From assembly GCA_016839165.1 (NCBI GenBank), contig CP069300.1, positions 2,790,001 to 2,854,000 of the forward strand: a stretch of DNA of 64,000 nucleotides, given 5' to 3'. The DNA comes from Bradyrhizobium sp. PSBB068. Its GTDB lineage: Bacteria; Pseudomonadota; Alphaproteobacteria; Rhizobiales; Xanthobacteraceae. The translations under genes were made by a program, and so were the position numbers. The first letter of the stretch is position 1. Each line of letters begins with the position of its first letter. The notes under the pieces were generated by a model that saw only the letters and a program-made list of their open reading frames with translations, searched no databases and was not told the DNA's origin. Below, one piece after another: positions 8,416 to 18,949 of this stretch.

Positions 8416-10968
8416 ATGAGCAATGTGAGGGCGCCGAGATCGCTGCGCTTCGATGCGGTGGTCGGTTCTGCCGATGGTACGGGATATTCAGCCACGAAGG
8501 TCTCCGCAGTCGCGAGCTTGATCGCGGTGGCGTCGTTTTCGGGAGCCGAGGCGCAGCAATCCACCCTTCCGCCGGTGAATGTCGATGCACCTGTGGCTCG
8601 CCCGCGGCCCGTTCGCTCGAAGCCCACGTCGGATCAGGTCCGCGCCCGCGACGCGCTGCGCCGCGCCGCGCGCCGCAGCAACCAGCAGGCCCAGCAGGCG
8701 CCGGTGCCGTTTCCCAATGCCGGCGGTCTTGCCGCCGACCGCGATCGCTACGCGGATCCGGCCGCGCCGTACAAGGGCGACCGTTTGCAGGCATCCGGCA
8801 AGTTTCCCGAACCGATCCTGAACACGCCGAAGACGGTCACGGTGCTGACCAAGGACATTCTCGAAGACAAGAACGCGACCTCGCTGAAGTCCGCGATCCT
8901 GTCGACGGCCGGCGTTACGCTCGGCACGGGCGAGGGCGGCAACGCGTTCGGCGACCGCTTCTTCATCCGCGGCTTCGATGCGCGCAATGATGTCTTCATC
9001 GACGGCGTGCGCGACGCCGGCGTCAGTGTCCGCGAGAACTTCTTCACCGAGCAGGTCGAGATCCTGCGTGGCCCGGGCTCGACGTTTGCAGGCCGCGGCA
9101 CCACCGGCGGTGCGATCAACATCGTCACCAAGCAGGCGACGACGGAGAACAGCTTCTACAACATGGACACCTCGTTCGGCACCGATCGCACCAAGCGGGT
9201 GACGCTCGATGTCAACCAGGTGATCAGCCCGACGCTGGCGATCCGCGCCGGCGGCTTGTTCCAGGATGCCGGCGTTGCCGGCCGCAGCTATGTCACCGAC
9301 AATCGCGATGGCGCGTTCGTCGCCGGAACGTGGAAGCCGGTCGATGCGGTGAAGATCACCGGCAACTACATCCATACCGAGCTCACCGGCATCCCGGACT
9401 TCGGCGTGCCCTACTACCGGCCGAGCACCGCGAGCACGGCCGGTGGCCCGTTCCCGGATTTCGGCGTCAACCGCAACAATTTCTACGGCTTCGTCAATCG
9501 CGACTTCTTCAGGACCGGGCAGGACATCGGCACGATCAACGCCGAGGTGCAGGTCACGCCGGACCTCGTGATCAGCAACAAGATCCGGGAATCGCGCTCG
9601 ACCCAGAACTACATCGGCACGCTGCCGGAATCGCCGGCGTTGGCCAATCCGCTGTCGGCCTCGACATTGACCGCGAATCCGCAGAGCCGTTACCAGGTCA
9701 CCGACGTGTTCGCCAATCAGACCGAAGCGACCTACAAGTTCAACGACGGCGCCGGCTTCAAGCACACAGCGCTGGCCGGCTTCGAGTATGACAACGAAAG
9801 GTCCTCGATCGACAAGTATCTTGGTCTGAACTCCGAAGCGTTGCCGGGCGGGTTCAGCGGCGGCGGATCGCTCGCCGGCGTCAGCGTGTTCAATCCGCAA
9901 TACACGAACATTCCGTTCTCGGTTCCGTCGGGACTGTCCGGGCTGCCAACCAAACTCACCATCGACACCAAGAGTGTCTATGTCATGGACAGCGCCAATT
10001 ACAACGATCTCGTGATCCTCAACGGCGGCGTCCGCTATGACGATTACAACATCAAGACCAGCGGCTATGGCACGGTCAATGGTGTTGCCGGCGTCTTCGG
10101 TCAGCAGCAGCAAGACTACGGCATGCCGAACTTCAACCTCGGTCTGACACTCAAGCCGTTGCCGAACGGGAGCGTCTATGCCGCCTATGCCACGTCATCC
10201 AACCCGGTCGGCGCGGAGTTTGACGGTTCGAGCATCCAGTATGGTGGCCTCGCGCCGGTTCTCAATGGCAATCCAAGCCAGATCTTCGGGCCGGAAAAGA
10301 ACAAGGCGATTGAAGTCGGCACCAAGTGGGAGTTGTTCGATCGCCATCTGCTGGTGACCGCTGCGCTGTTCCAGACCGAGAAGGAGAACGCGCGCGAATC
10401 CATGAACGTCACGGCGGCGACCGCAACCGCCGCATGTCCTTATCCGGCCGGTACGACCGGAAGCGTCTCCTGCATCAGCGCCGGCGCGGCCTATCGCATC
10501 CGCGGCATCGATCTCGGAGTGGGTGGCAAGATCACCGACAAGTGGAGCATGTTCGGCGGTCTGGTGCTGATGCAGTCGGAGGTGACCAAATCGAATATTC
10601 CGCCGGCGAACACAGCTCTGTACACCACGAATGTCGGCTTGCCGCTTTCCAACGTGGCGCATCAGTCGTTCAGCATGCTGACGAAGTATCAGCTCACCGA
10701 CATTTGGGAGCTTGGCGGGCAGGCGGTGTATCGCTCCAAGGTCTATGGCGGCACCTTCCTTGCCGCCAACCAGGGCACCTCGATCCCGAGCTATTGGCGC
10801 TTCGACGCCTTTGCCGAGGCGAAGATCGACAAGCATTGGACCGTGAAGCTGTTCGTCAACAACATCTTCGACAAGCGCTACTACGACGCGTTGTACCAGA
10901 GCGCGGCACCGTTCGTGCTCGAGGCACCGGGGCGCGCCGCGTATCTGGTCGTGTCGGCGCGTTACTGA
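8416..10968 (+). CDS. TonB-dependent siderophore receptor
   Basis: Outer-membrane ferric-siderophore receptor of about 850 residues. After a signal region ending near AEAQQ, an Arg/Gln/Pro-rich linker leads to the plug domain ([24 protein letters not shown]...; then [45 protein letters not shown]). The 22-strand barrel follows, ending in the [11 protein letters not shown] motif and a C-terminal aromatic (LVVSARY). The RGF-x-ARND-x-F/DGVRD pattern is that of catecholate receptors of the Fiu/FhuE class. Start ATG 8416 has AAGAA just upstream; an ATG at 8392 has none. It heads a five-gene operon with PiuC, ExbB, ExbD and TonB, behind the TTAGAA array. Confidence 0.95.
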   Translation: MSNVRAPRSLRFDAVVGSADGTGYSATKVSAVASLIAVASFSGAEAQQSTLPPVNVDAPVARPRPVRSKPTSDQVRARDALRRAARRSNQQAQQAPVPFPNAGGLAADRDRYADPAAPYKGDRLQASGKFPEPILNTPKTVTVLTKDILEDKNATSLKSAILSTAGVTLGTGEGGNAFGDRFFIRGFDARNDVFIDGVRDAGVSVRENFFTEQVEILRGPGSTFAGRGTTGGAINIVTKQATTENSFYNMDTSFGTDRTKRVTLDVNQVISPTLAIRAGGLFQDAGVAGRSYVTDNRDGAFVAGTWKPVDAVKITGNYIHTELTGIPDFGVPYYRPSTASTAGGPFPDFGVNRNNFYGFVNRDFFRTGQDIGTINAEVQVTPDLVISNKIRESRSTQNYIGTLPESPALANPLSASTLTANPQSRYQVTDVFANQTEATYKFNDGAGFKHTALAGFEYDNERSSIDKYLGLNSEALPGGFSGGGSLAGVSVFNPQYTNIPFSVPSGLSGLPTKLTIDTKSVYVMDSANYNDLVILNGGVRYDDYNIKTSGYGTVNGVAGVFGQQQQDYGMPNFNLGLTLKPLPNGSVYAAYATSSNPVGAEFDGSSIQYGGLAPVLNGNPSQIFGPEKNKAIEVGTKWELFDRHLLVTAALFQTEKENARESMNVTAATATAACPYPAGTTGSVSCISAGAAYRIRGIDLGVGGKITDKWSMFGGLVLMQSEVTKSNIPPANTALYTTNVGLPLSNVAHQSFSMLTKYQLTDIWELGGQAVYRSKVYGGTFLAANQGTSIPSYWRFDAFAEAKIDKHWTVKLFVNNIFDKRYYDALYQSAAPFVLEAPGRAAYLVVSARY

Positions 10969-10988
10969 CGGAGGCCTCGCGGCACAAG

Positions 10989-11678
10989 ATGCTGGTCTGC
11001 ATTCCCAACGTATTGAGCAAGGCTGATGTGGCGGATTTCCGCCGCATTATGGAGCAAGCCGAATGGGAAGACGGCCGCTCGACCGCGGGGGCTGCCTCCG
11101 CGATGGTCAAGCGCAACGAGCAGTTGCCGCCCGACAGCGAGGTCGCGCGGCAGCTCGGCAACCGCATCCTGTCGGCGCTGTCGGCGAGCCCGCGTTTCAT
11201 CTCGGCGGCGATCCCGCTCCGAATCTTTCCGCCCTTGTTCAACCGCTACGCTGCAAGCGACGGGCATCATTTCGGCCTACACGTCGACAATGCGGTACGG
11301 GGCGACAGGCTGACAGGCCTGCGGATCCGCACCGACTTGTCGGTCACGCTGTTTTTATCGGAGCCGGAAGAGTACGATGGCGGCGAGCTGGTCATCGAAG
11401 ACCTCTACGGATCGCATGAAATCAAGCTGCCGGCGGGCGATCTCGTGGTTTATCCTGCTTCCAGCTTGCATCTGGTCACGCCTGTCACGCGGGGAATGCG
11501 GGTAGCGTCTTTTTTCTGGCTGCAGAGCATGGTACGGGATGCCCACGCGCGCAGCCTGATCTTTGATCTCGATACTGCGATCCAGGCCCTGGTTGAGCGG
11601 CTGGGCCGCGATGACCCCGAAACGGTCAAATTGACCGGGATTTATCACAACCTGATCCGTCACTGGGCTGAAGTGTAA
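10989..11678 (+). CDS. piuC: PKHD-type Fe(II)/2-oxoglutarate hydroxylase (PiuC/YbiX-like)
   Basis: Cytosolic non-haem iron dioxygenase of 229 residues, recognised by the YbiX/PiuC pattern: [10 protein letters not shown] supplies the HxD pair, [22 protein letters not shown] supplies the distal His and the Arg that binds 2-oxoglutarate, and [10 protein letters not shown] precedes. The family nearly always accompanies catecholate siderophore receptors, as here, where it starts 20 bases after the receptor stop. A role in processing the imported siderophore or adjusting iron metabolism is assumed, not proven. The GGAGG at about 10970 is rather far (13 bases) from the ATG. Confidence 0.9.
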   Translation: MLVCIPNVLSKADVADFRRIMEQAEWEDGRSTAGAASAMVKRNEQLPPDSEVARQLGNRILSALSASPRFISAAIPLRIFPPLFNRYAASDGHHFGLHVDNAVRGDRLTGLRIRTDLSVTLFLSEPEEYDGGELVIEDLYGSHEIKLPAGDLVVYPASSLHLVTPVTRGMRVASFFWLQSMVRDAHARSLIFDLDTAIQALVERLGRDDPETVKLTGIYHNLIRHWAEV

Positions 11679-11681
11679 CTG

Positions 11682-12725
<1,044 letters not shown>

Positions 12726-12728
12726 GCG

Positions 12729-13193
12729 ATGGCAGTCTCGATCTCAGAGAACGACGGCGACGACGATTTCGCGGAATCCCACGAGATCAACGTCACGCCG
12801 TTCATCGACGTGATGCTGGTGCTGCTGATCATCTTCATGGTGGCGGCTCCGCTCTCGACCGTCGATCTGCCGATCGATCTGCCGACCTCCAGCGCGACGC
12901 CGCAGAAGAAGCCTGACAAACCGACCTATCTCAGCATCAAGCCGGACCTGACGCTAGCGATCGGGGAGAACGCGGTGAAGCGGGCCGACCTGATCAATTC
13001 GCTGGATGCGGTGCCCGACATGAACCGGGACAAATACGTGTTCCTTCGCGCCGATCGCATGGTGCCCTATGGCGAGCTGATGGGCGTCATGGAATTGTTG
13101 CGCGCCGGCGGCTACACGCATGTGAAGCTGGTCACGCTCGAGGGCGTACCGGGCGCGCCCGCGGCCCAGCAGGCCGAGCCGGCCAAACCCTGA
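12729..13193 (+). CDS. exbD: TonB-system transport protein ExbD
   Basis: Inner-membrane protein of 154 residues with one N-terminal membrane segment preceded by the family signature INVTPFIDVMLVLLIIFMV; the Asp in FIDV is the conserved proton-pathway residue. The periplasmic domain continues through LSIKPDLTLAIGENAV to the VKLVTLEG strand. Placed directly between exbB and tonB, so the energy-transducing complex for the upstream receptor is complete in one operon. Confidence 0.94.
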   Translation: MAVSISENDGDDDFAESHEINVTPFIDVMLVLLIIFMVAAPLSTVDLPIDLPTSSATPQKKPDKPTYLSIKPDLTLAIGENAVKRADLINSLDAVPDMNRDKYVFLRADRMVPYGELMGVMELLRAGGYTHVKLVTLEGVPGAPAAQQAEPAKP

Positions 13194-13205
13194 CGGCGAG
13201 CAGAG

Positions 13206-14000
13206 ATGTCCACCAATCCCGATCTCGATCTGCGGACGTCGAAGCGGCTCTGGGTGATCGCCGCGGTGACGGCGGTCGGGCTGCACCTCGGCGGTGCGGC
13301 GCTGGCGCTGGCGAATTTGCGCAGCGATGACGGCGACGAGGGACTTGGCGCCGCCGGCGCGGAGTACGCGGTCGAGCTTGCCTCCGCGACGGACGAGGAT
13401 AATCCGGCGCCCCCTGGACCGGAGGACCGAGCGCAGGAAGCGTCGCCGGAAATGACCCAGCAGAAGGCGGAGGTCAAGGAGACCGACCTTCCGCAGGCCA
13501 AGCCGACCGAGACTGAGGACGCCGACCGCCTCGTCACGGAAGACAACAGCAAGAAGCCGAAGGAGGACGAGGCGCAGGTCGCCAAGGTTCAGACCGAGAC
13601 GAGCGAAGCCGCCGAGAAGCACATCGACCAATCGCCCACCAAGCTAGAAGACGCGACGCGTCAGTCGGAGACCACCAAGGCGCCCAATCCCGGGATCGGC
13701 AAGGACAAGTTCGCGCTGACGGCCAAATGGGGCAAGAAGATCAGCGCCTATTTCGACCTGCACAAGAAGTTCCCGGAGAACAGGTCCAAGGATGCCAAGG
13801 TGAAGTTGGCCCTTGTGATCAACCGCGTTGGCAAGGTGTTGTCCGTTGCCGTGATGGAATCATCGGGTGATGCCGCCTATGACGACGCGGCGGTCTCGAC
13901 GGTGCATCGTTCCAATCCGGTGCCACCGCCGCCGGCGGACCTGCGCGACGATCAGTTCTCCTTCAGCCTCGACTTCAAGTTCAGCAAGCCGAAGAAGTAG
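13206..14000 (+). CDS. tonB: energy transducer TonB
   Basis: Periplasm-spanning protein of 264 residues that transmits energy to the outer-membrane receptor. A single N-terminal anchor (LWVIAAVTAVGLHLGGAALAL) carries the conserved transmembrane His. The long Glu/Lys/Pro-rich linker (about residues 50-160) is more acidic than the Pro-Lys linker of enterobacterial TonB. The C-terminal domain (YFDLHKKFPENRSKDAKVKLALVINRVGKVLSVAVM...) is typical TonB. Last gene of the iron operon, 12 bases after exbD; no obvious terminator separates it from the convergent MBL gene. Confidence 0.92.
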   Translation: MSTNPDLDLRTSKRLWVIAAVTAVGLHLGGAALALANLRSDDGDEGLGAAGAEYAVELASATDEDNPAPPGPEDRAQEASPEMTQQKAEVKETDLPQAKPTETEDADRLVTEDNSKKPKEDEAQVAKVQTETSEAAEKHIDQSPTKLEDATRQSETTKAPNPGIGKDKFALTAKWGKKISAYFDLHKKFPENRSKDAKVKLALVINRVGKVLSVAVMESSGDAAYDDAAVSTVHRSNPVPPPPADLRDDQFSFSLDFKFSKPKK

Positions 14001-14047
14001 CCAGCCAAGGCGCGCGACCAGCGGTAGCCGGGGATCTCGTACGCGGG

Positions 14048-14803
14048 TCAGAACCGATCGAACGCGAGCACCTCGCCGTCGTCGGGAATACGCAACCGGG
14101 CAGCCGGAATGCCGCGTGATCGAGCGTATTGCCGGAGATCGGCGCGACTGACGGTCGCATGATCGAGTGCATCGAGATGCGTTGCGACGACGATGGCGTG
14201 GGGAGCCGCCTCGCATACGGCAACCGCCTGCTCGGCATCCATCGCGATCGGATCGCCTTCCCACAATGCGCCGCAAGGATGGATGACAATGATATCGGGC
14301 GCGGTGCTTCTGATCGTTTCCTCGACCGCCGGATAGAGGACCGTGTCGCCCGACCAGTACAGGGTCGGCTCGCCAGGCGCTTCCAGGCTGAAGCCGATGA
14401 CCGAACCCATCTTCTCGACGACCGGACCATTGCCGTGACGGGCGTCGCGCCGCAGCAGCCTGATGCCGCGCCAATCGATCCGGTCTGCGAGTGGTATGAC
14501 GTCCTCGAACCCAAACGATCGGATCTTGTCCTCGTCGCCGGGCTGGCAGACCAGCGGCAGATGCTTCGGCACCAAGGATTTGGCGAGGGGATCGAAATGA
14601 TCGGAATGCAGGTGCGAAACGATGACAAGCTCGACGCCATCCAGGATGTCGTCGATGGGGATCGGCAGATCCACCAGCGGATTGAGTGACCGCCCGCCGA
14701 TCGACGGCCGGCTGTGCTTCGGTGCAAGGAAGGGATCGACCAGTATCGTCCGGTCAGCGACCCTGAGCTTCAACGTCGCGTTACGCACCAGTTGCAGTCT
14801 CAT
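14048..14803 (-). CDS. MBL-fold metallo-hydrolase (UlaG-like)
   Basis: Soluble metallo-beta-lactamase-fold hydrolase of 251 residues. The metal-binding motif HLHSDH is at about residues 64-69, followed by the later ligands in the YWSGDTVLY strand and THLDALDH near the C-terminus. The N-terminal start (RNATLKLRVADRTILVDPFLAP) matches the UlaG/YqjP-type branch rather than glyoxalase II. A clear ribosome site (AAGGAG) lies nine bases before the ATG. Substrate unknown. It is followed on the other side by an EamA transporter gene in the same direction, 48 bases upstream. Confidence 0.85.
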   Translation of the reverse strand: MRLQLVRNATLKLRVADRTILVDPFLAPKHSRPSIGGRSLNPLVDLPIPIDDILDGVELVIVSHLHSDHFDPLAKSLVPKHLPLVCQPGDEDKIRSFGFEDVIPLADRIDWRGIRLLRRDARHGNGPVVEKMGSVIGFSLEAPGEPTLYWSGDTVLYPAVEETIRSTAPDIIVIHPCGALWEGDPIAMDAEQAVAVCEAAPHAIVVATHLDALDHATVSRADLRQYARSRGIPAARLRIPDDGEVLAFDRF

Positions 14804-14851
14804 TGAGCGTCTCCTTCGGGGTTCGATCGCTGCGCAAATCCGGCGACTTCG

Positions 14852-15841
14852 TCACGCGCGGAGCCGCAGGTAGAGATTGTTCAGGATCAAGGCGACGCCG
14901 GTCATGCATGCGCCTGCGATCTGGATCCGCGTCGGGACGACGCCGGCGATCGCCGAGACGGTGAATGCGGTGATCGGCACGACGTCCATGAAGAGCACGC
15001 CGTTGAGCGGCGTCAGGATCTTGTTGCCGAGATTCCAGCACAGCACGCCGACGACACTGGCAATCAGGCTCATGTAGAGCAGGTGCGGAACAATGAAGAG
15101 CAGATCGGCGGGGCCCGGCAGCGCGATCACCCGCGTCAGGGCGAGGATCGCGTTGATCGCGACGATCGTGGTCAGGCCGAGCGACATCGTCATGGTGGTG
15201 TATTTGAGCGCCGACCATCTTGCGAAGCGCGCCGCGCTGAAGGTGTAAATCAGCCAAAAGATCATTCCGAGCACGATCAGCGCGTTGGCCGAATAGTTCT
15301 GCGGTTCGCGCAGCAGCCCGCCGACGTCTCCCTTGGTGATGACGAGCGCGACGCCGCCGAACGACAGCAGCACCAGCAGCATCGTCACGAGCGGCGGAAG
15401 AACCCGGCGGACCACTGAGATGATGAGGATGCCGAGCAACGGCTGCGTGGCGGCCATGATCGATGTCGTCAACGCTCCGTCGCGTCCAGCCAGTTGCTGG
15501 CCGAGAAACACCAGGAAGCCGAAGCCGGCGAACCCGACCGAGCCCAGCAGCCAGGCGAGCGCGATCGGCTCGCCTTGCAGGTCCAGCGCATTTGGCCCCT
15601 CCGTGATCCTGAGCAGCACGAGCGAGACGGCCGCCGCGATCAGATAACGCAGGGATGTGAAGGTGAAGGGATCGACGCGGGTGAGCGCACTTGCCATCAC
15701 GGGAAACATCAACCCGAACGAGACTGACGCTGCGAGGCAATACAAGGTCCCCTTGAGATACACGCCTTGCGCGGCCCGGTGCTTCCCGTGTTCGAGGGAG
15801 GACGCCGACGGTCCCGGCGACGACGTTGCAGTGTTGGTCAT
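14852..15841 (-). CDS. EamA/DMT family transporter
   Basis: Inner-membrane exporter with ten predicted membrane segments arranged as two EamA repeats (TLYCLAASVSFGLMFPVM... and LIVLGMIFWLIYTFSAARFA...). I start it at ATG 15841 (MTNTATSS) because GGAGAA lies four bases upstream; ATGs at 15856 and 15883 are in frame. The divergent GlxA-type regulator and the strong inverted repeat between them suggest that regulator controls this gene. Cargo is unknown; DMT proteins export amino acids, nucleosides and metabolites. Confidence 0.88.
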   Translation of the reverse strand: MTNTATSSPGPSASSLEHGKHRAAQGVYLKGTLYCLAASVSFGLMFPVMASALTRVDPFTFTSLRYLIAAAVSLVLLRITEGPNALDLQGEPIALAWLLGSVGFAGFGFLVFLGQQLAGRDGALTTSIMAATQPLLGILIISVVRRVLPPLVTMLLVLLSFGGVALVITKGDVGGLLREPQNYSANALIVLGMIFWLIYTFSAARFARWSALKYTTMTMSLGLTTIVAINAILALTRVIALPGPADLLFIVPHLLYMSLIASVVGVLCWNLGNKILTPLNGVLFMDVVPITAFTVSAIAGVVPTRIQIAGACMTGVALILNNLYLRLRA

Positions 15842-15908
15842 GATTTCTCCAGGCATGTCGGTTCGATTGCGAGGCTCGACCATGCGTGCGGGAAGCCGTT
15901 CTTGACCA

Positions 15909-15945
15909 TTGGCACGAATGACATATATCGTGAATATCGTGCCAA
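15909..15945. promoter_or_regulatory. perfect 9-bp inverted repeat, probable operator between divergent genes
   Basis: TTGGCACGA at 15909-15917 and TCGTGCCAA at 15937-15945 form a perfect inverted repeat with a 19-base AT-rich centre that itself contains a further half-match (ATATCGTG). It lies between the EamA exporter and the GlxA-type regulator, 68 bases from the exporter start. Position and symmetry fit a dimeric regulator site. It overlaps the earliest possible start codons of the regulator, arguing that the true start is further downstream. Confidence 0.55.
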
Positions 15946-16979
15946 GATCGCGACATACGAAGCCGGCAGGTGATGGCGGGGCCCGGCGGGATCGTTCCCG
16001 CGACAGGGTGGTCGCGGTGCTGGCCTATGACGGCGTCAATGCCTTCGAGCTCGGCATGGCGCTCGAGGTGTTTGGCTTGCCGAACATGAGACCGGACTGG
16101 TACCGGGTCGCGGTTTGCGCGGAGCGGCCCGGGGTGCCGCTCACGGCCGGGGCCGGCGTCAAGATCGTCGCCGATGCCGACTTCTCGTTCCTGTCGCAAG
16201 CGGGCACGATCATCGTGCCGGGTTGGCAGGATATCGAGGCATCACCGCCCGAGGCGGTGCTCGCTGCGCTTCGCCGTGCGCATGCGCGCGGCGTCCGCAT
16301 CGCATCGATCTGTTCCGGCGTGTTCGTGCTCGCCGGCGCCGGACTGCTGGAGGGACGACGCGTCGCGGCGCATTGGGCTCATGCCGAGCCGCTGGTGCGC
16401 CGGCATCCTTCGCTGCGGGTCGATGCCAGGGTTCTCTACGTCGATGACGGGGACATCATGAGTTCGGCCGGGCGGGCCGCCGGACTCGATCTCTGCATCC
16501 ATATCGTGCGCAAGGATTTCGGGCCCGAGATCGCCAATGATGTCGCGCGGCGCCTGGTGATCCCAGCGCATCGCGAGGGCGGGCAGGCGCAGTTCATTCC
16601 AAATCCGGTGGTCCTTGCCGAGGGCGATCCTCTCGCCGAGCTCTGCGCATGGATGCGGAGGAATCTGGATCGCGACCTGACGATCGAGAGCCTGGCGGGC
16701 AGGGCCCGCATGAGCCGGCGAACCTTCATTCGGCGCTTCGAGGCGGCAACCGGCATGTCACCGGGCGAATGGGTGCTGCAGGAGCGCATGACACAGGCAC
16801 GAGATCTGCTGGAAGCCACCGCCATGTCGGTCGAGGACGTCGCGACCGCGGTTGGTTTCGGCACGGCGGATGCGCTGCGCCACCATTTTCGGACCCGCCT
16901 CGACACCAGTCCGATGCGCTATCGGCTGGACTTCGCCCCCAAGGCAAGACAGCCGCACAGGGCAGGCCAGCGAAGCTGA
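15918..16979 (+). CDS. GlxA family AraC-type transcriptional regulator
   Basis: Regulator with an N-terminal DJ-1/PfpI (class I glutamine amidotransferase-like) domain (about residues 33-195; nucleophile-elbow ASICSGVFVLAGAG) and a C-terminal AraC/XylS domain with two helix-turn-helices (IESLAGRARMSRRTFIRRFEAATG and VEDVATAVGFGTADALRHHFRTRL). The start is uncertain: the conserved part begins near VVAVLAYDGVNAFELG, so GTG 16008 is an alternative to ATG 15918, and the inverted repeat at 15909-15945 would then be wholly upstream. Probably controls the divergent EamA gene; the inducer is unknown. Confidence 0.87.
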   Translation: MTYIVNIVPRSRHTKPAGDGGARRDRSRDRVVAVLAYDGVNAFELGMALEVFGLPNMRPDWYRVAVCAERPGVPLTAGAGVKIVADADFSFLSQAGTIIVPGWQDIEASPPEAVLAALRRAHARGVRIASICSGVFVLAGAGLLEGRRVAAHWAHAEPLVRRHPSLRVDARVLYVDDGDIMSSAGRAAGLDLCIHIVRKDFGPEIANDVARRLVIPAHREGGQAQFIPNPVVLAEGDPLAELCAWMRRNLDRDLTIESLAGRARMSRRTFIRRFEAATGMSPGEWVLQERMTQARDLLEATAMSVEDVATAVGFGTADALRHHFRTRLDTSPMRYRLDFAPKARQPHRAGQRS

Positions 16980-17006
16980 CCCGCCCTGTACGGGGATGAC
17001 GGCGCC

Positions 17007-18242
17007 TCAGCTCTTCTTCACCAGCGGGCAGGCACTCTTCTCGAGCGGCAGGAAGGCTTCATCCGCCGGGATCGTCGCCATCAGCTTGTAATAGTCCCAC
17101 GGATATTTCGACTCCGATGGCTTCTTCACCTCGAACAGATAGGCGGGATGGATCTTGCGGCCGTCGACGCGGATCGAACCCTTGCCGAACAAGGGATCGT
17201 CGGTCGGCAACTCCTTCATCTTGGCGACGACAGCGCGGCCGTCATGCGGATTGCCGCCGAGCGCCTCCAATGCCTTGAAATAGTGGATCAGTGACGAATA
17301 GACGCCGGCCTGCACCATGGTCGGCGGGTTCTTCTTGAACCGCTCCATGAAGCGTTTGGTGAAGGCGCGGGTCTGATCATTCATGTCCCAGTAGAATGTC
17401 TCGGTGAAGTTCAGGCCCTGCGCAACGTTGAGGCCGAGCGCGTTGATGTCGGTGATGAACAGCAGCATGCCGGCAAGCCGCTGGCCGCCCGAGACGATGC
17501 CGAATTCGGCGGCCTGCTTGATCGCGTTGGTGGTGTCGCCGCCGGCATTGGCAAGGCCGACAATCTTGGCCTTCGAGCTCTGTGCCTGCAGCAGGAAGGA
17601 CGAGAAGTCCGCGTTGTTGAGCGGATGCTTGACGCTGCCGAGCACCTTGCCGCCATTCGCGGTGACGACCGCCGAAGTGTCGCGCTCGAGCGCCTGGCCG
17701 AACGCATAGTCCGCGGTGAGGAAGAACCAGGTGTCGCCGCCGGATTTCACCAGCGCCTTGCCGGTGCCGTTGGCGAGCATGTAGGTGTCGTAGACCCAGT
17801 GCACCGTGTTCGGCGAGCATTGCGTGCCCGTGAGGTCGGACGAGGCGGAGCCCGAGTTCAAATTGACGACGTTCTTGTCCTTGGCGAGGTTGGCGATCGC
17901 GAGGCCGACATTGGAGGCTGCGAGATCGACGAACACGTCGACCTTCTCGACGTCGATCCATTGCTTGCCGATGTTGACGGCGACATCGGGCTTGTTCTGG
18001 TGGTCGGCCGAGATCAGGTCGATCTTCCAGCCTTTCGCCAGCAACCCGGAGTCCTCGATGGCCATCTGCGCCGCCACCGTCGAGCCGGGTCCGCCGATGT
18101 CCTGATAGAGACCGGACTGGTCGCCGAGGGCGCCGACCTTGGCGACCTTGTCCATCGTCTGCGCCGACGCACCGCCGGCGAAAACCAGGCTCGTGGTCAT
18201 GACCAAGGCTGTCGTAGCCAAGGCTGCAATGGAACGCTTCAT
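17007..18242 (-). CDS. ABC transporter substrate-binding protein (Leu/Ile/Val-binding type)
   Basis: Periplasmic binding protein of 411 residues, type I fold (Peripla_BP_6). Signal peptide: MKRSIAALATTALVMTTSLV, cleaved near GGASAQ. The mature protein begins KVGALGDQSGLYQDIGGPGS and has the family's WFFLTADYAFGQALERD strand. GGAGGG sits six bases before the ATG. No permease or ATPase genes are adjacent, so it is an orphan relying on components elsewhere, a frequent arrangement in Bradyrhizobium, which carries many Liv-type binding proteins. Ligand unknown; related orphans bind amino acids, aromatic acids or urea derivatives. Confidence 0.9.
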   Translation of the reverse strand: MKRSIAALATTALVMTTSLVFAGGASAQTMDKVAKVGALGDQSGLYQDIGGPGSTVAAQMAIEDSGLLAKGWKIDLISADHQNKPDVAVNIGKQWIDVEKVDVFVDLAASNVGLAIANLAKDKNVVNLNSGSASSDLTGTQCSPNTVHWVYDTYMLANGTGKALVKSGGDTWFFLTADYAFGQALERDTSAVVTANGGKVLGSVKHPLNNADFSSFLLQAQSSKAKIVGLANAGGDTTNAIKQAAEFGIVSGGQRLAGMLLFITDINALGLNVAQGLNFTETFYWDMNDQTRAFTKRFMERFKKNPPTMVQAGVYSSLIHYFKALEALGGNPHDGRAVVAKMKELPTDDPLFGKGSIRVDGRKIHPAYLFEVKKPSESKYPWDYYKLMATIPADEAFLPLEKSACPLVKKS

Positions 18243-18439
18243 CTTCCCTCCAGTATGATTTTGTTCTTTTGGTTCCGCATTATGCCCGGCATCGGGCGCA
18301 TCGCCTAGGGCGCGGGTTCGATCGATCGCGCGTGATATTCCACGCCGCGGCGATTGGATGGCCGGATGTGCGCGGCGCGATGCCGCGGCATCGGCGTGTC
18401 GCTCAAGAAAGCCCGGAATGAGATGAAGCGTGGACGGCG

Positions 18440-18868
18440 CTATTTCCAGTAGTAGCGGATCGCGACGTAAACCACGACGAGACAGGCGAAGATCAGCGCC
18501 ACCGGCATCGGACGCTTGGCGTTCGGGCCGGAGGTGGTCGTCTTCTTGGCGGGCAGGCGGCGGAACGCGGTGACGTTGCCGGTGTCGGCGACCGGTTCGC
18601 GCGTGCGCGCCGGGACCTCCGGCGCCTTGCCGGCGCCGCCCATCTCCGCATAGTAGGTGCGATACATCTCCTGGATCGTCGCCTCGCTGGCCTCGGCGTC
18701 GCTCATCTGTTCCAGCAGCTTCTTGTGGATCGCCAGGAAATTCTGCGCCTCAGGCGGCAGGGCGGAGGCGCCGTTCAGCTTGGCCATCATCTTCCAGGTT
18801 GCAAAGTCAGCTCGCGCGCGGGTGTCGGCGCGTCGTGCAATCAGCATATCGGCAGCTTTGATCACCAT
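18440..18868 (-). CDS. hypothetical protein with C-terminal membrane anchor
   Basis: 142 residues: a helical, charged cytoplasmic part (residues 1-80), a Pro/Thr/Lys-rich linker, and one hydrophobic segment at the very end (MPVALIFACLVVVYVAIRYYWK), i.e. a tail-anchored layout. No family recognised. The frame upstream of ATG 18868 stays open for about 25 codons without another start codon. It is followed by 197 bases without a gene before the binding-protein start. Function unknown. Confidence 0.65.
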   Translation of the reverse strand: MVIKAADMLIARRADTRARADFATWKMMAKLNGASALPPEAQNFLAIHKKLLEQMSDAEASEATIQEMYRTYYAEMGGAGKAPEVPARTREPVADTGNVTAFRRLPAKKTTTSGPNAKRPMPVALIFACLVVVYVAIRYYWK

Positions 18869-18949
18869 GGCCTCGAAGCGTTCCTGTCCCTGCGCACGCC
18901 CGGGAAGATTGGGTTCCGGTTTTCCGATCGGGTCATGCGCAAATCAAAG

